Origin: an uncultured Lachnospiraceae bacterium
GTDB lineage: Bacteria > Bacillota > Clostridia > Lachnospirales > Lachnospiraceae
Direction of reading: 5' to 3'
Length of the DNA stretch: 5,271 nucleotides
NCBI GenBank assembly: GCA_902783305.1
Contig: CACZQU010000355.1
Span: forward strand, 1 to 5,271
Part shown: one piece after another, positions 1-5,271 of the stretch
Layout: each line of letters starts with the position of its first letter
Numbering within the stretch: the first letter of the stretch is position 1
Made by a program: the position numbers and the translations under genes
Notes under the pieces: model-generated
The model's input: the letters and a program-made list of their open reading frames with translations, nothing else
Database searches by the model: none
What the model was told of the DNA's origin: nothing

Positions 1-214
1 ACAGGTTTCCGGTCCGGTTCCACTTCCTACTAAAAAGGAAGTTGTTACTATTTTAAGGGCTGTGCATAAATACAAAGATTCCCGTGAGCAGTTCGAGCAG
101 AGGACACATAAGAGGCTGATCGACATCATTAACCCGACTCACGCTACAGTGGAAGCTCTCAAGCGCCTTGAGATGCCTGCAGGAGTCCACATTGACGTCA
201 AGATCAAAAAGTGA
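1..214 (+). CDS. rpsJ: 30S ribosomal protein S10 (NusE), 3' part only
   Basis: The reading frame is open from base 2 to the TGA at 212-214 and gives the last 70 residues; about 32 N-terminal residues lie before the window, judging from a usual length near 102. S10 sits in the head of the 30S subunit. As NusE it also pairs with NusB in transcription antitermination (known for the family). Visible signatures are [12 protein letters not shown] near the start, which is the extended loop reaching into the head, then [15 protein letters not shown] and [19 protein letters not shown], ending in VKIKK. It is the usual first gene of the S10 operon, so the operon promoter and any leader lie upstream. 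An unusually long 146-base spacer separates it from rplC. Identity is secure; only the 5' end is missing, because of the window edge. Confidence 0.98.
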   Translation, partial: QVSGPVPLPTKKEVVTILRAVHKYKDSREQFEQRTHKRLIDIINPTHATVEALKRLEMPAGVHIDVKIKK

Positions 215-239
215 TTGCGCCTTGCGTTTTCAAAGGGTA

Positions 240-271
240 ATGTCCCGGAGCTGACCCGACCGGGCTTACAT
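240..271 (+). promoter_or_regulatory. Predicted RNA hairpin 1 in the rpsJ-rplC spacer
   Basis: CCCGG at 244-248 pairs with CCGGG at 260-264 around an 11-base loop. After a 3-base bulge (CTT, 265-267), ATGT at 240-243 pairs with ACAT at 268-271. No U-tract follows, so it is not a standard terminator. The pairing is seen in the sequence; any regulatory role is inferred. Confidence 0.4.
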
Positions 272-280
272 AAAGGTGTC

Positions 281-316
281 CCAGAGCAAGCCGGATCATG
301 GCGCAAGAAGCTCTGG
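281..316 (+). promoter_or_regulatory. Predicted RNA hairpin 2 in the rpsJ-rplC spacer
   Basis: CCAGAGC at 281-287 pairs exactly with GCTCTGG at 310-316. Inside the 22-base loop a short inner stem is possible, GCC at 290-292 with GGC at 300-302. Part of the loop (GGCGCAA, 300-306) is also complementary to TTGCGCC at 215-221 just after the rpsJ stop. That alternative would cross the 281-316 stem, so it would be either a pseudoknot or a competing fold. Function is unknown. Confidence 0.4.
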
Positions 317-323
317 AGTATAT

Positions 324-341
324 GATTGCCATATGGCAATC
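324..341 (+). repeat. 18-base perfect palindrome before rplC
   Basis: GATTGCCATATGGCAATC equals its own reverse complement. As RNA it would be a 7-base-pair stem with a 4-base loop (ATAT), ending five bases before the TAGGAGGAG binding site of rplC. As DNA it could bind a dimeric protein. No U-run follows, so termination is unlikely. The palindrome is certain; its role is not known. Confidence 0.6.
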
Positions 342-345
342 CGCT

Positions 346-354
346 ATAGGAGGA
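346..354 (+). promoter_or_regulatory. Ribosome binding site deciding the rplC start
   Basis: TAGGAGGAG ends six bases before ATG 361. It settles the start against the in-frame ATGs at 298 and 322, which have no well-spaced binding site of this strength. Confidence 0.9.
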
Positions 355-360
355 GAAAAA

Positions 361-993
361 ATGTTAAAAGGAATCTTAGCTACCAAGATCGGCATGACGC
401 AGATCTTTGACGATGAGGGACTTCTTGTCCCCGTGACCGTTCTTCAGGCAGGCCCATGCTGTGTGACACAGGTAAGGACTGTGGAGAACGATGGATATTC
501 AGCAGTTCAGGTTGGTTTCGGCGAGATCAGAAAGAAGCTGGTCAATAAGCCGGAGCAGGGCCATTTCGATAAAGCCGGGGTCGAGGCAAAAAAATTCGTC
601 AAAGAGTTCCGTTTTGACAATGCTGCCGACTATAAGGTGGGCCAGGAGATTAAGGCAGATATTTTTGCTGCCGGTGACCACATTGACGCGACTGCAGTTT
701 CCAAAGGAAAAGGATTCCAGGGTGCGATCAAAAGACACGGCCAGTCCCGCGGACCCATGACCCATGGTTCCAAGTATCATCGCCACGCCGGTTCCAACGG
801 TGCCTGCTCTGATCCGAGCCGTGTTTTCCCCGGAAAGAAAATGCCAGGACAGATGGGACACGAGCGTGTCACCGTACAGAATCTTGAGATCGTCCGTGTA
901 GATGCTGAGAAAAACCTGATCCTTGTCAAAGGTGCTGTTCCGGGACCGAAGAAATCTCTTGTTACGATCAAAGAGACGGTTAAGTCCGCATAA
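361..993 (+). CDS. rplC: 50S ribosomal protein L3
   Basis: The product is 210 residues, a normal length for L3, an early-assembling 23S rRNA-binding protein whose long loop reaches towards the peptidyl transferase centre. It begins [16 protein letters not shown], the family's N-terminus. SKGKGFQG is at residues 114-121, and the extended loop at about 126-166 includes [18 protein letters not shown] and [12 protein letters not shown]. The C-terminus carries [12 protein letters not shown]. The ATG at 361 is chosen because TAGGAGGAG lies at 346-354. The frame is open further upstream, with in-frame ATGs at 298 and 322, but those would add residues unlike any L3, and neither has a well-spaced binding site. 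The Gln that PrmB methylates in E. coli L3 is not present in the matching loop. The next gene, rplD, starts 22 bases downstream. Confidence 0.98.
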   Translation: MLKGILATKIGMTQIFDDEGLLVPVTVLQAGPCCVTQVRTVENDGYSAVQVGFGEIRKKLVNKPEQGHFDKAGVEAKKFVKEFRFDNAADYKVGQEIKADIFAAGDHIDATAVSKGKGFQGAIKRHGQSRGPMTHGSKYHRHAGSNGACSDPSRVFPGKKMPGQMGHERVTVQNLEIVRVDAEKNLILVKGAVPGPKKSLVTIKETVKSA

Positions 994-1015
994 TTGAGAA
1001 AGGAGGAGCACAAAC

Positions 1016-1636
1016 ATGGCAAACGCAAAAGTATATAATATGGAAGGCAGCGAAGTCGGTACGATGGAGCTGAACGACGAAGTATTTGGCGTAGAGATTA
1101 AAGAGAATCTCGTACATCTCGCGGTTGTGCGTCAGCTCGCAAATAAGCGTCAGGGCACGCAGAAAGCCAAGGGCCGTTCCGAAGTCAGCGGCGGCGGCAG
1201 AAAACCATGGAGACAGAAGGGCACAGGACATGCCAGACAGGGTTCCATCCGCGCGGCACAGTGGACCGGCGGCGGTGTCATTTTCCCGCCGACTCCGAGA
1301 GATTACACCAAGAAGATGAATAAAAAGGAAAGAAGATATGCTCTGAAGTCCGCATTGACCAGCAAGGTACAGGATGAGAAATTCCTCGTTCTTGAAAGTC
1401 TGGTTCTTCCGGAGATCAAGACCGCGAAGATGCAGAAGGTTCTGGAAAATCTCAAGGTGGACAACGCTCTTGTGATCACGGCGGCTCCTGACAGCAATGT
1501 TTATCTTTCCGCCAGGAATATCCCGGATGTGCTTACAGCGACTCCCTCTACGATCAATGTGTACGATGTTATGAAATATCATACCGTGATCGCTACAAAA
1601 GATGCCGTTGCATCGATCGAGGAGGTATACAGATAA
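1016..1636 (+). CDS. rplD: 50S ribosomal protein L4
   Basis: The product is 206 residues, about the usual length. L4 binds 23S rRNA domain I, and its long loop helps form the narrow part of the nascent-peptide exit tunnel; changes there can give macrolide resistance (family knowledge). The loop is seen at residues 59-87: [18 protein letters not shown] followed by [11 protein letters not shown]. Against E. coli GTGRAR this protein has GTGHAR, so His72 stands where E. coli has Arg67; I believe this is common in clostridia. The C-terminal globular domain follows, with [13 protein letters not shown] near 102-114. AGGAGG at 1001-1006 serves the ATG at 1016. The stop overlaps the rplW start as TAATG, suggesting translational coupling. 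In E. coli L4 represses its own operon, but the E. coli target lies before rpsJ, outside this window. Confidence 0.98.
   Translation: MANAKVYNMEGSEVGTMELNDEVFGVEIKENLVHLAVVRQLANKRQGTQKAKGRSEVSGGGRKPWRQKGTGHARQGSIRAAQWTGGGVIFPPTPRDYTKKMNKKERRYALKSALTSKVQDEKFLVLESLVLPEIKTAKMQKVLENLKVDNALVITAAPDSNVYLSARNIPDVLTATPSTINVYDVMKYHTVIATKDAVASIEEVYR
1619..1626 (+). promoter_or_regulatory. rplW ribosome binding site inside rplD
   Basis: GAGGAGGT lies within the last codons of rplD, where it encodes Glu-Glu and part of Val, and ends nine bases before the ATG at 1636. With the TAATG overlap it suggests that ribosomes finishing L4 restart on L23. Confidence 0.85.
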
Positions 1637-1935
1637 TGGCAGATATTAAATATTATGATGTAATCCTGAAGCCGGTCATTACAGAGAAGTCAATGAACGG
1701 CATGGCCGATAAGAAATATACGTTCCTTGTTCATCCCGATGCCAACAAGACACAGATCAAGGAAGCCGTCGAGAAGATGTTTGAAGGAACAAAGGTAAAG
1801 AGCGTCAACACCATGAACCTGGATGGAAAGAAAAGACGCCGCGGTCTGGTTGTTGGAAAGACGGCCAGGACCAAGAAAGCAATCGTTTCTCTTACGGAAG
1901 AGAGCAAAGAGATCGAAATCTTTGAGGGACTTTGA
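1636..1935 (+). CDS. rplW: 50S ribosomal protein L23
   Basis: The product is 99 residues, typical for L23, which sits at the exit-tunnel mouth and is the docking point for trigger factor and the signal recognition particle. The N-terminus carries [10 protein letters not shown]; Glu17 matches the E. coli Glu18 that contacts trigger factor. The basic loop [21 protein letters not shown] at about 61-81 matches the rRNA-binding extension and leads into [10 protein letters not shown]. The ATG shares its A with the last base of the rplD stop. Its ribosome binding site, GAGGAGGT at 1619-1626, is inside the rplD coding region, where it encodes part of the L4 C-terminus. Translation is therefore probably coupled to rplD. 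A 68-base spacer follows before rplB. Confidence 0.98.
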   Translation: MADIKYYDVILKPVITEKSMNGMADKKYTFLVHPDANKTQIKEAVEKMFEGTKVKSVNTMNLDGKKRRRGLVVGKTARTKKAIVSLTEESKEIEIFEGL

Positions 1936-1959
1936 TCTTTGACGCGGATTGCGAGCTAA

Positions 1960-1975
1960 GCATATTCGAATATGC
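1960..1975 (+). repeat. 16-base perfect palindrome before rplB (hairpin A)
   Basis: GCATATTCGAATATGC equals its own reverse complement and can form a 6-base-pair stem with a TCGA loop. It sits 12 bases before the AAAGGAG of rplB, in a spacer that is otherwise A+T-rich near its 3' end. No U-tract follows. It is mutually exclusive with the 1965-1989 stem. Confidence 0.6.
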
Positions 1976-1989
1976 GATATGAATTCGAA
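1965..1989 (+). promoter_or_regulatory. Alternative hairpin B reaching the rplB ribosome binding site
   Basis: TTCGAAT at 1965-1971 can pair with ATTCGAA at 1983-1989 across an 11-base loop, giving seven base pairs. The 3' arm covers the first two As of the rplB AAAGGAG site (1988-1994). The 5' arm is shared with the palindrome at 1960-1975, so only one of the two folds can form at a time. A role in controlling rplB translation is inference. Confidence 0.35.
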
Positions 1990-1994
1990 AGGAG
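1988..1994 (+). promoter_or_regulatory. rplB ribosome binding site
   Basis: AAAGGAG ends nine bases before the ATG at 2004. Its 5' edge is shared with the 3' arm of the possible hairpin at 1965-1989. Confidence 0.85.
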
Positions 1995-2003
1995 ACAACC
2001 GAA

Positions 2004-2849
2004 ATGGGAATCAAAACCTATAACCCATATACACCGTCAAGGAGACATATGACAGGTTCTGATTTCTCTGAGATTACAGCCAGTAAACCGGAGAAATCCC
2101 TTGTCGTTTCGCTGAAAAAGAATTCCGGCAGAAATAATCAGGGCAAGATCACTGTCAGACATAAAGGCGGCGGAAACCGCAGAAAATACAGACTCATCGA
2201 TTTCAAGAGAAACAAAGACGGCATTCCCGCAATTGTCAAGACGATTGAATATGATCCCAACAGGACAGCCAATATCGCGCTGATCTGCTATGTGGACGGT
2301 CTGAAAACCTATATTCTCGCTCCCGACGGTCTGAAGGTCGGACAGCGGATCATGAATGGTCCGGATGCTGAGGTTCGTGTAGGCAACTGCCTTCCTCTGG
2401 AGAAGATTCCTGTAGGTACCATGATCCATAATATTGAACTTCACCCCGGGAAGGGCGGACAGATGGTACGTGCAGCGGGTAATGGAGCTCAGCTGATGGC
2501 GAAGGAAGGCCGGTTTGCTACTCTGCGTCTTCCCTCCGGTGAGATGAGGCTTGTTCCTCTGCAGTGCCGCGCTACTATCGGTATCATCGGAAACGGAGAT
2601 CACAACCTTATTAATATTGGTAAAGCCGGACGTAAGCGTCATATGGGCATCCGTCCCACCGTCCGCGGTTCTGTCATGAACCCGAACGATCATCCGCATG
2701 GTGGTGGAGAGGGCAGAGCTCCGGTTGGACGTCCTGGTCCTTCTACTCCGTGGGGTAAGCCCGCGCTTGGCCTTAAGACCAGAAAGAAGAAAAAACAGTC
2801 CAATAAGCTTATCATCAGAAGACGTGATGGCAGAGCTTTATCGAAATAA
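2004..2849 (+). CDS. rplB: 50S ribosomal protein L2
   Basis: The product is 281 residues, slightly longer than the 273 of E. coli and normal for Firmicutes. L2 is a primary 23S rRNA-binding protein needed for subunit joining and for peptidyl transferase activity. Signatures are [17 protein letters not shown] at the start, [20 protein letters not shown] at 42-61 in the OB-fold part, [16 protein letters not shown] at 145-160, the catalytic-centre-proximal segment [13 protein letters not shown] at 226-238 with its conserved histidines, and a basic C-terminus ([13 protein letters not shown]). AAAGGAG at 1988-1994 precedes the ATG by nine bases. The upstream spacer can fold into two alternative hairpins, one of which touches this binding site. 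The downstream gap to rpsS is 15 bases and is mostly ribosome binding site. Confidence 0.98.
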   Translation: MGIKTYNPYTPSRRHMTGSDFSEITASKPEKSLVVSLKKNSGRNNQGKITVRHKGGGNRRKYRLIDFKRNKDGIPAIVKTIEYDPNRTANIALICYVDGLKTYILAPDGLKVGQRIMNGPDAEVRVGNCLPLEKIPVGTMIHNIELHPGKGGQMVRAAGNGAQLMAKEGRFATLRLPSGEMRLVPLQCRATIGIIGNGDHNLINIGKAGRKRHMGIRPTVRGSVMNPNDHPHGGGEGRAPVGRPGPSTPWGKPALGLKTRKKKKQSNKLIIRRRDGRALSK

Positions 2850-2864
2850 TAAGGAGGAGTTAGA

Positions 2865-3140
2865 ATGTCCCGTTCACTTAAAAAAGGACCTTTTGCGGAT
2901 GAGAGCCTGCTGAAGAAAATAGACGCGCTGAACGCGGCTAATGATAAATCCGTTATCAAAACCTGGTCACGTCGTTCCACAATTTTCCCGTCCTTCGTCG
3001 GCCATACCATCGCCGTACACGATGGAAGGAAACATGTTCCGGTATATGTCACAGAAGACATGGTCGGACATAAGCTCGGCGAATTTGTTGCTACCAGGAC
3101 CTACAGAGGCCATGGCAAAGACGAGAAGAAATCGAAATAA
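2865..3140 (+). CDS. rpsS: 30S ribosomal protein S19
   Basis: The product is 91 residues, the normal size. S19 is in the 30S head, binds 16S rRNA together with S13, and lies near the A-site tRNA and the B1a intersubunit bridge. The sequence begins [10 protein letters not shown], the family's hallmark start. It then has [31 protein letters not shown] across about 32-62 and ends with [28 protein letters not shown] at 2851-2859, directly after the rplB stop, is its ribosome binding site. Most operons continue to rplV with little spacing; here 127 bases containing two stable GC-rich hairpins follow. Confidence 0.98.
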   Translation: MSRSLKKGPFADESLLKKIDALNAANDKSVIKTWSRRSTIFPSFVGHTIAVHDGRKHVPVYVTEDMVGHKLGEFVATRTYRGHGKDEKKSK

Positions 3141-3166
3141 TCTGATTCGCTGCAACGACGAAAAAT

Positions 3167-3198
3167 CCGGAGCTTTCCGCCGTCCGGCGGGACTCCGG
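3167..3198 (+). promoter_or_regulatory. Stable GC-rich hairpin between rpsS and rplV
   Basis: CCGGAG at 3167-3172 pairs with CTCCGG at 3193-3198. After a 2-base bulge (CT), TTCCGCC at 3175-3181 pairs with GGCGGGA at 3186-3192 (one T-G pair), closing a GTCC loop. That makes 13 base pairs in a 32-base element, the strongest fold I see in the window. The following bases are TGTACCATGA, with no U-run, so a Rho-independent terminator is unlikely. It may act in RNA processing, stability or protein binding. Confidence 0.5.
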
Positions 3199-3209
3199 TG
3201 TACCATGAC

Positions 3210-3229
3210 GGCGCGAAGCGAACCGCGCC
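3210..3229 (+). promoter_or_regulatory. Second GC hairpin between rpsS and rplV
   Basis: GGCGCG at 3210-3215 pairs exactly with CGCGCC at 3224-3229 around an 8-base loop (AAGCGAAC). It lies 11 bases after the first hairpin and 22 bases before the AAAGGAGG of rplV. No U-tract follows. Confidence 0.45.
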
Positions 3230-3267
3230 CAACCAGTCAGTTTGTATAACGAAAGGAGGCACTTAAA

Positions 3268-3657
3268 ATGGCAAAAGGACATAGAAGCCAGATTAAGAGA
3301 GCCAGAAATGAGAACAATAAAGAGACCAGGCCGCATGCTAAGCTTTCTTATGCCAGAGTGTCCGTACAGAAAGCGTGCTTCGTGCTTGACGCGATTCGCG
3401 GCAAGGATGTGACTACGGCTTTGGGAATCCTTACCTATAGTCCCAGGTATGCGTCCAGCCTGATCAAAAAGCTTCTTGAGTCTGCGATCGCCAATGCGGA
3501 GAACAACAACGGAATGAACCGTGACAGCCTTTACATCGCAGAATGCTTTGCGGACAAGGGACCGACAATGAAGCGGATCCAGCCGAGAGCACAGGGCAGA
3601 GCATACCGGATCGAGAAGAGGACAAGCCATATTACGATCGTGCTTGATGAAAGGTAA
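3268..3657 (+). CDS. rplV: 50S ribosomal protein L22 with basic N-terminal extension
   Basis: The product is 129 residues against about 110 in E. coli. The extra length is at the N-terminus: residues 1-22 form a basic, polar extension ([16 protein letters not shown] and following), before the core begins at about [25 protein letters not shown] recall this form from Lachnospiraceae and relatives. L22 binds 23S rRNA, and its long beta-hairpin lines the exit tunnel opposite L4; changes there can affect macrolide sensitivity. The hairpin is seen at about 95-122: [20 protein letters not shown], then IEKRTSHI. The ATG at 3268 is supported by AAAGGAGG at 3252-3259. The rplV stop overlaps the binding site of rpsC, so the two are closely linked. 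Confidence 0.97.
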   Translation: MAKGHRSQIKRARNENNKETRPHAKLSYARVSVQKACFVLDAIRGKDVTTALGILTYSPRYASSLIKKLLESAIANAENNNGMNRDSLYIAECFADKGPTMKRIQPRAQGRAYRIEKRTSHITIVLDER

Positions 3658-3668
3658 GGAGGAAAAGC

Positions 3669-4328
3669 ATGGGACAGAAAGTTAACCCGCATGGCCTTAG
3701 GGTCGGCGTTATCAAAGAGTGGGATTCCAGATGGTATGCGGATCGTGATTTCGCTGACAACCTTGTGGAAGACTATAAGATCAGAGAGTTTCTTAAAAAG
3801 AAGCTTTATAACTCCGGTATTTCCAAGATTGAGATTGAGAGAGCTTCCGACAGGATCAAGGTGGTCATCTATACCGCCAAGCCGGGCGCTGTGATTGGAA
3901 AGGGCGGCCAGGACATCGACAAGGTAAAGGCAGAGCTTGCCGGATATACCAAGGCAAAAAAAGTCATTGTCGATATCAAGGAAGTCAAAAGACCTGACAG
4001 AGACGCACAGCTTGTCGCGGAAAACATCGCTCAGCAGCTTGAAAACCGTATTTCCTTCCGCCGTGCGATGAAATCCACGATGCAGAGAACGATGAAGGCC
4101 GGAGCAAAGGGTGTTAAGACTGCTGTTTCCGGACGTCTTGGCGGCGCTGACATGGCCCGTTCCGAGTTTTACAGTGAGGGAACCATCCCGCTTCAGACAT
4201 TGCGCGCAGACATCGACTATGGCTTTGCAGAAGCCAACACCACATATGGCAAGGTTGGCGTAAAAGCCTGGGTCTACAATGGAGAGATTCTTCCTAGCAA
4301 AGGAACGAAGGAAGGGAGCGATAAATAA
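3669..4328 (+). CDS. rpsC: 30S ribosomal protein S3
   Basis: The product is 219 residues, within the family range. S3 lies at the mRNA entry tunnel in the 30S head and contributes to mRNA unwinding. The start [20 protein letters not shown] is typical. A type II KH domain follows, with the GXXG loop in [11 protein letters not shown] at 75-85. The C-terminal domain contains ISFRRAMK at 128-135; Arg131, Arg132 and Lys135 fall at the same numbers as the E. coli residues implicated in helicase activity. [18 protein letters not shown] is at 154-171. TAAGGAGG, which starts with the rplV stop codon at 3655, serves the ATG at 3669. The stop overlaps the rplP start as TAATG. Confidence 0.98.
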   Translation: MGQKVNPHGLRVGVIKEWDSRWYADRDFADNLVEDYKIREFLKKKLYNSGISKIEIERASDRIKVVIYTAKPGAVIGKGGQDIDKVKAELAGYTKAKKVIVDIKEVKRPDRDAQLVAENIAQQLENRISFRRAMKSTMQRTMKAGAKGVKTAVSGRLGGADMARSEFYSEGTIPLQTLRADIDYGFAEANTTYGKVGVKAWVYNGEILPSKGTKEGSDK

Positions 4329-4765
4329 TGTTAATGCCGAAGAGAGTAAAGCGTCGTAAACAGTTCCGTGGTTCCATGAAGGGAAAAGCTCTTCGCGGGA
4401 ACGTCATCAATTACGGAGAATACGGCCTTGTTGCAGTAGAACCTTGCTGGATCAAATCCAATCAGATTGAGGCTGCCCGTGTTGCCATGACCCGTTATAT
4501 CAAGCGTGGCGGTAAAGTCTGGATCAAGATCTTCCCGGACAAACCGGTTACTGCAAAACCGGCTGAAACACGTATGGGTTCCGGTAAAGGTACCGTTGAG
4601 TACTGGGTATCCGTTGTAAAACCCGGCCGCGTGTTGTTTGAGATCGCAGGAGTACCTGAGGAAGCTGCCCGCGAAGCACTTCGTCTTGCTATGCACAAGT
4701 TACCCTGCAAATGTAAAATCGTTTCTCGTGCAGACTTAGAAGGCGGTGATAACAGTGAAGACTAA
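4328..4765 (+). CDS. rplP: 50S ribosomal protein L16
   Basis: The product is 145 residues. L16 sits near the A site and the peptidyl transferase centre and organises 23S rRNA late in assembly. It starts [20 protein letters not shown], typical for clostridia. [20 protein letters not shown] is at 61-80, followed by [14 protein letters not shown]; Arg82 matches the E. coli Arg81 that can be hydroxylated. The ATG at 4328 shares its A with the rpsC stop and has AAGGGAG at 4312-4318. An in-frame ATG at 4334 would lose only two residues and is less likely, because the MLMPKR form is the family norm. The last 11 bases overlap the start of rpmC, and the rpmC ribosome binding site is inside this gene's acidic C-terminal tail ([10 protein letters not shown]). 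Confidence 0.98.
   Translation: MLMPKRVKRRKQFRGSMKGKALRGNVINYGEYGLVAVEPCWIKSNQIEAARVAMTRYIKRGGKVWIKIFPDKPVTAKPAETRMGSGKGTVEYWVSVVKPGRVLFEIAGVPEEAAREALRLAMHKLPCKCKIVSRADLEGGDNSED
4740..4750 (+). promoter_or_regulatory. Extended ribosome binding site of rpmC inside rplP
   Basis: AAGGCGGTGAT differs at one base from AAGGAGGTGAT, the full complement of the 16S rRNA 3' end. It is embedded in rplP codons for Glu-Gly-Gly-Asp and is correctly placed for GTG 4755. It also contains the alternative GTG at 4746, which argues against starting there. Confidence 0.8.
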
Positions 4766-4958
4766 TAAATATTTAGAAGATTTAAAAGCGAAATCAGCTG
4801 CGGAACTGAATGACGAGCTCGTAGCTGCGAAGAAGGAACTTTTCAATCTGAGATTCCAGAATGCGACAAAGGAACTGAACAATACCAGCCGCATTAAAGA
4901 AGTCCGCAAGAACATTGCAAGGATTCAGACTGTTATTACGGAGAAAGAGAGAGCCTGA
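4755..4958 (+). CDS. rpmC: 50S ribosomal protein L29, GTG start
   Basis: The product is 67 residues from the GTG at 4755, the usual size for L29, a small helical protein beside L23 at the tunnel exit. It is a two-helix coiled hairpin: residues about 6-38 ([20 protein letters not shown] and onward) and about 43-64 ([20 protein letters not shown]), with [10 protein letters not shown] as the family signature. A longer frame begins at GTG 4746, adding three residues, but that codon lies inside a near-perfect Shine-Dalgarno sequence (AAGGCGGTGAT, 4740-4750) that is well placed for 4755. Starting at 4755 also gives the MKTNK start I recall for clostridial L29. The gene overlaps rplP by 11 bases, so coupling to L16 translation is likely. 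Confidence 0.95.
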   Translation: MKTNKYLEDLKAKSAAELNDELVAAKKELFNLRFQNATKELNNTSRIKEVRKNIARIQTVITEKERA

Positions 4959-4970
4959 GAAAAAGGCTGA

Positions 4971-4986
4971 TTCCGGATGACTGGAA
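4971..4986 (+). promoter_or_regulatory. Small predicted hairpin between rpmC and rpsQ
   Basis: TTCCGG at 4971-4976 pairs with CTGGAA at 4981-4986 (one G-U pair) around the loop ATGA. It is 14 bases before the rpsQ AAAGGAG site and has no U-tract. It is short enough to arise by chance. Confidence 0.25.
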
Positions 4987-5000
4987 CATCTACAGAAGGG

Positions 5001-5007
5001 AAAGGAG
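5001..5007 (+). promoter_or_regulatory. Ribosome binding site supporting the GTG start of rpsQ
   Basis: AAAGGAG ends nine bases before GTG 5017. No ATG within normal distance gives the S17 N-terminus, so this site decides the non-ATG start. Confidence 0.85.
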
Positions 5008-5016
5008 AACAATCTC

Positions 5017-5271
5017 GTGGAAAGAAATCTTAGAAAAACACGTACCGGCAAGGTCGTCAGCAACAGAATGGATAAGACCATTGTCGTAGCGGTTGAGGAC
5101 CATGTAAAACATCCGCTTTATAAAAAGATTATCAAGAAGACCTACAAGCTGAAAGCGCATGACGAAAACAACGAATGCAATATTGGCGATACTGTAAAGG
5201 TTATGGAGACCAGACCGCTGTCCAAGGACAAGAGATGGAGACTGGTCGAGATCGTTGAGAAAGTGAAATAA
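5017..5271 (+). CDS. rpsQ: 30S ribosomal protein S17, GTG start
   Basis: The product is 84 residues, the normal length. S17 is a primary 16S rRNA-binding protein with an OB fold that helps assemble the 5' domain of the 30S body. The sequence shows [19 protein letters not shown] at about 6-24, then [20 protein letters not shown] at 30-49, and [20 protein letters not shown] at 55-74 with the family's GD.V.I.E.RPLSK pattern. It begins with GTG at 5017; AAAGGAG at 5001-5007 is correctly spaced, and no ATG gives the family N-terminus. A 58-base spacer with one small hairpin separates it from rpmC. The TAA ends exactly at the window edge. The usual next gene would be rplN. Confidence 0.97.
   Translation: MERNLRKTRTGKVVSNRMDKTIVVAVEDHVKHPLYKKIIKKTYKLKAHDENNECNIGDTVKVMETRPLSKDKRWRLVEIVEKVK

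Noticed and set aside
215..243. Internal promoter after rpsJ (TTGCGC, 17-base spacing, TAATGT)
   Set aside because: Each hexamer matches only about half of the consensus, which is expected by chance. No better pair was found in the other spacers.
298..360. N-terminal extension of L3 by 21 residues, starting at ATG 298 or 322
   Set aside because: The frame is open, but the extra residues are unlike L3, ATG 298 has no ribosome binding site, ATG 322 has only a GGAG too close to it, and a strong site precedes ATG 361, which gives the standard N-terminus.
499..1017. Long open frames on the minus strand across rplC, rplD, rplB, rpsS and rplV
   Set aside because: They lie opposite well-recognised ribosomal protein genes, resemble no known family, and lack convincing ribosome binding sites. 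They are coding shadows.
3167..3229. Rho-independent terminator between rpsS and rplV
   Set aside because: Both hairpins are followed by mixed sequence without a run of T, and the operon continues with essential genes.
3205..3249. Possible 14-residue leader peptide before rplV (ATG 3205 to TAA 3247)
   Set aside because: There is no good ribosome binding site, the frame runs through the second hairpin, and the composition is not suggestive of a regulatory peptide such as a run of one amino acid.
1..5271. A novel defence, mobile or biosynthetic system
   Set aside because: Every coding region is a recognised ribosomal protein in the standard order, and no spacer is longer than 150 bases. Only the spacer RNA structures remain unexplained.

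Overview
The window is an uninterrupted stretch of the bacterial S10-spc ribosomal protein operon. All genes are on the + strand, in the order rpsJ (3' part only), rplC, rplD, rplW, rplB, rpsS, rplV, rpsC, rplP, rpmC, rpsQ. The last base is the last base of the rpsQ stop codon. In the usual order rplN would follow and the start of rpsJ would precede; neither is present.

The organism looks like a clostridial Firmicute, most likely Lachnospiraceae or a close relative. This rests on strong AGGAGG-type ribosome binding sites before most genes, GTG starts for rpmC and rpsQ, an L22 with a basic N-terminal extension (129 residues), an L29 beginning MKTNK, and the S10 genes running directly into the spc genes. 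The family assignment is from memory of protein sequences, not from a search.

Layout: 1-214 is the S10 C-terminal part. Then comes an unusually long 146-base spacer that can form several hairpins and ends at the rplC ribosome binding site. rplC, rplD and rplW are tightly packed; rplD and rplW overlap as TAATG. A 68-base spacer before rplB carries two overlapping, mutually exclusive hairpins. rplB and rpsS are 15 bases apart. A 127-base spacer before rplV holds two GC-rich hairpins without a U-tract. rplV, rpsC, rplP and rpmC are tightly packed or overlapping (TAATG between rpsC and rplP; an 11-base overlap between rplP and rpmC). A 58-base spacer with one small hairpin precedes rpsQ. No gene-free stretch exceeds 150 bases.

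Together the genes make four small-subunit proteins (S10, S19, S3, S17) and seven large-subunit proteins (L3, L4, L23, L2, L22, L16, L29). L4 and L22 line the exit-tunnel constriction, L23 and L29 surround the tunnel exit, L2, L3 and L16 lie close to the peptidyl transferase centre, and S3 and S10 sit in the 30S head. All look intact and ordinary. No mobile element, CRISPR array, RNA gene or foreign system was found. The only part that may be undescribed is the RNA structure of the three longer spacers, which could be regulatory but is unproven.
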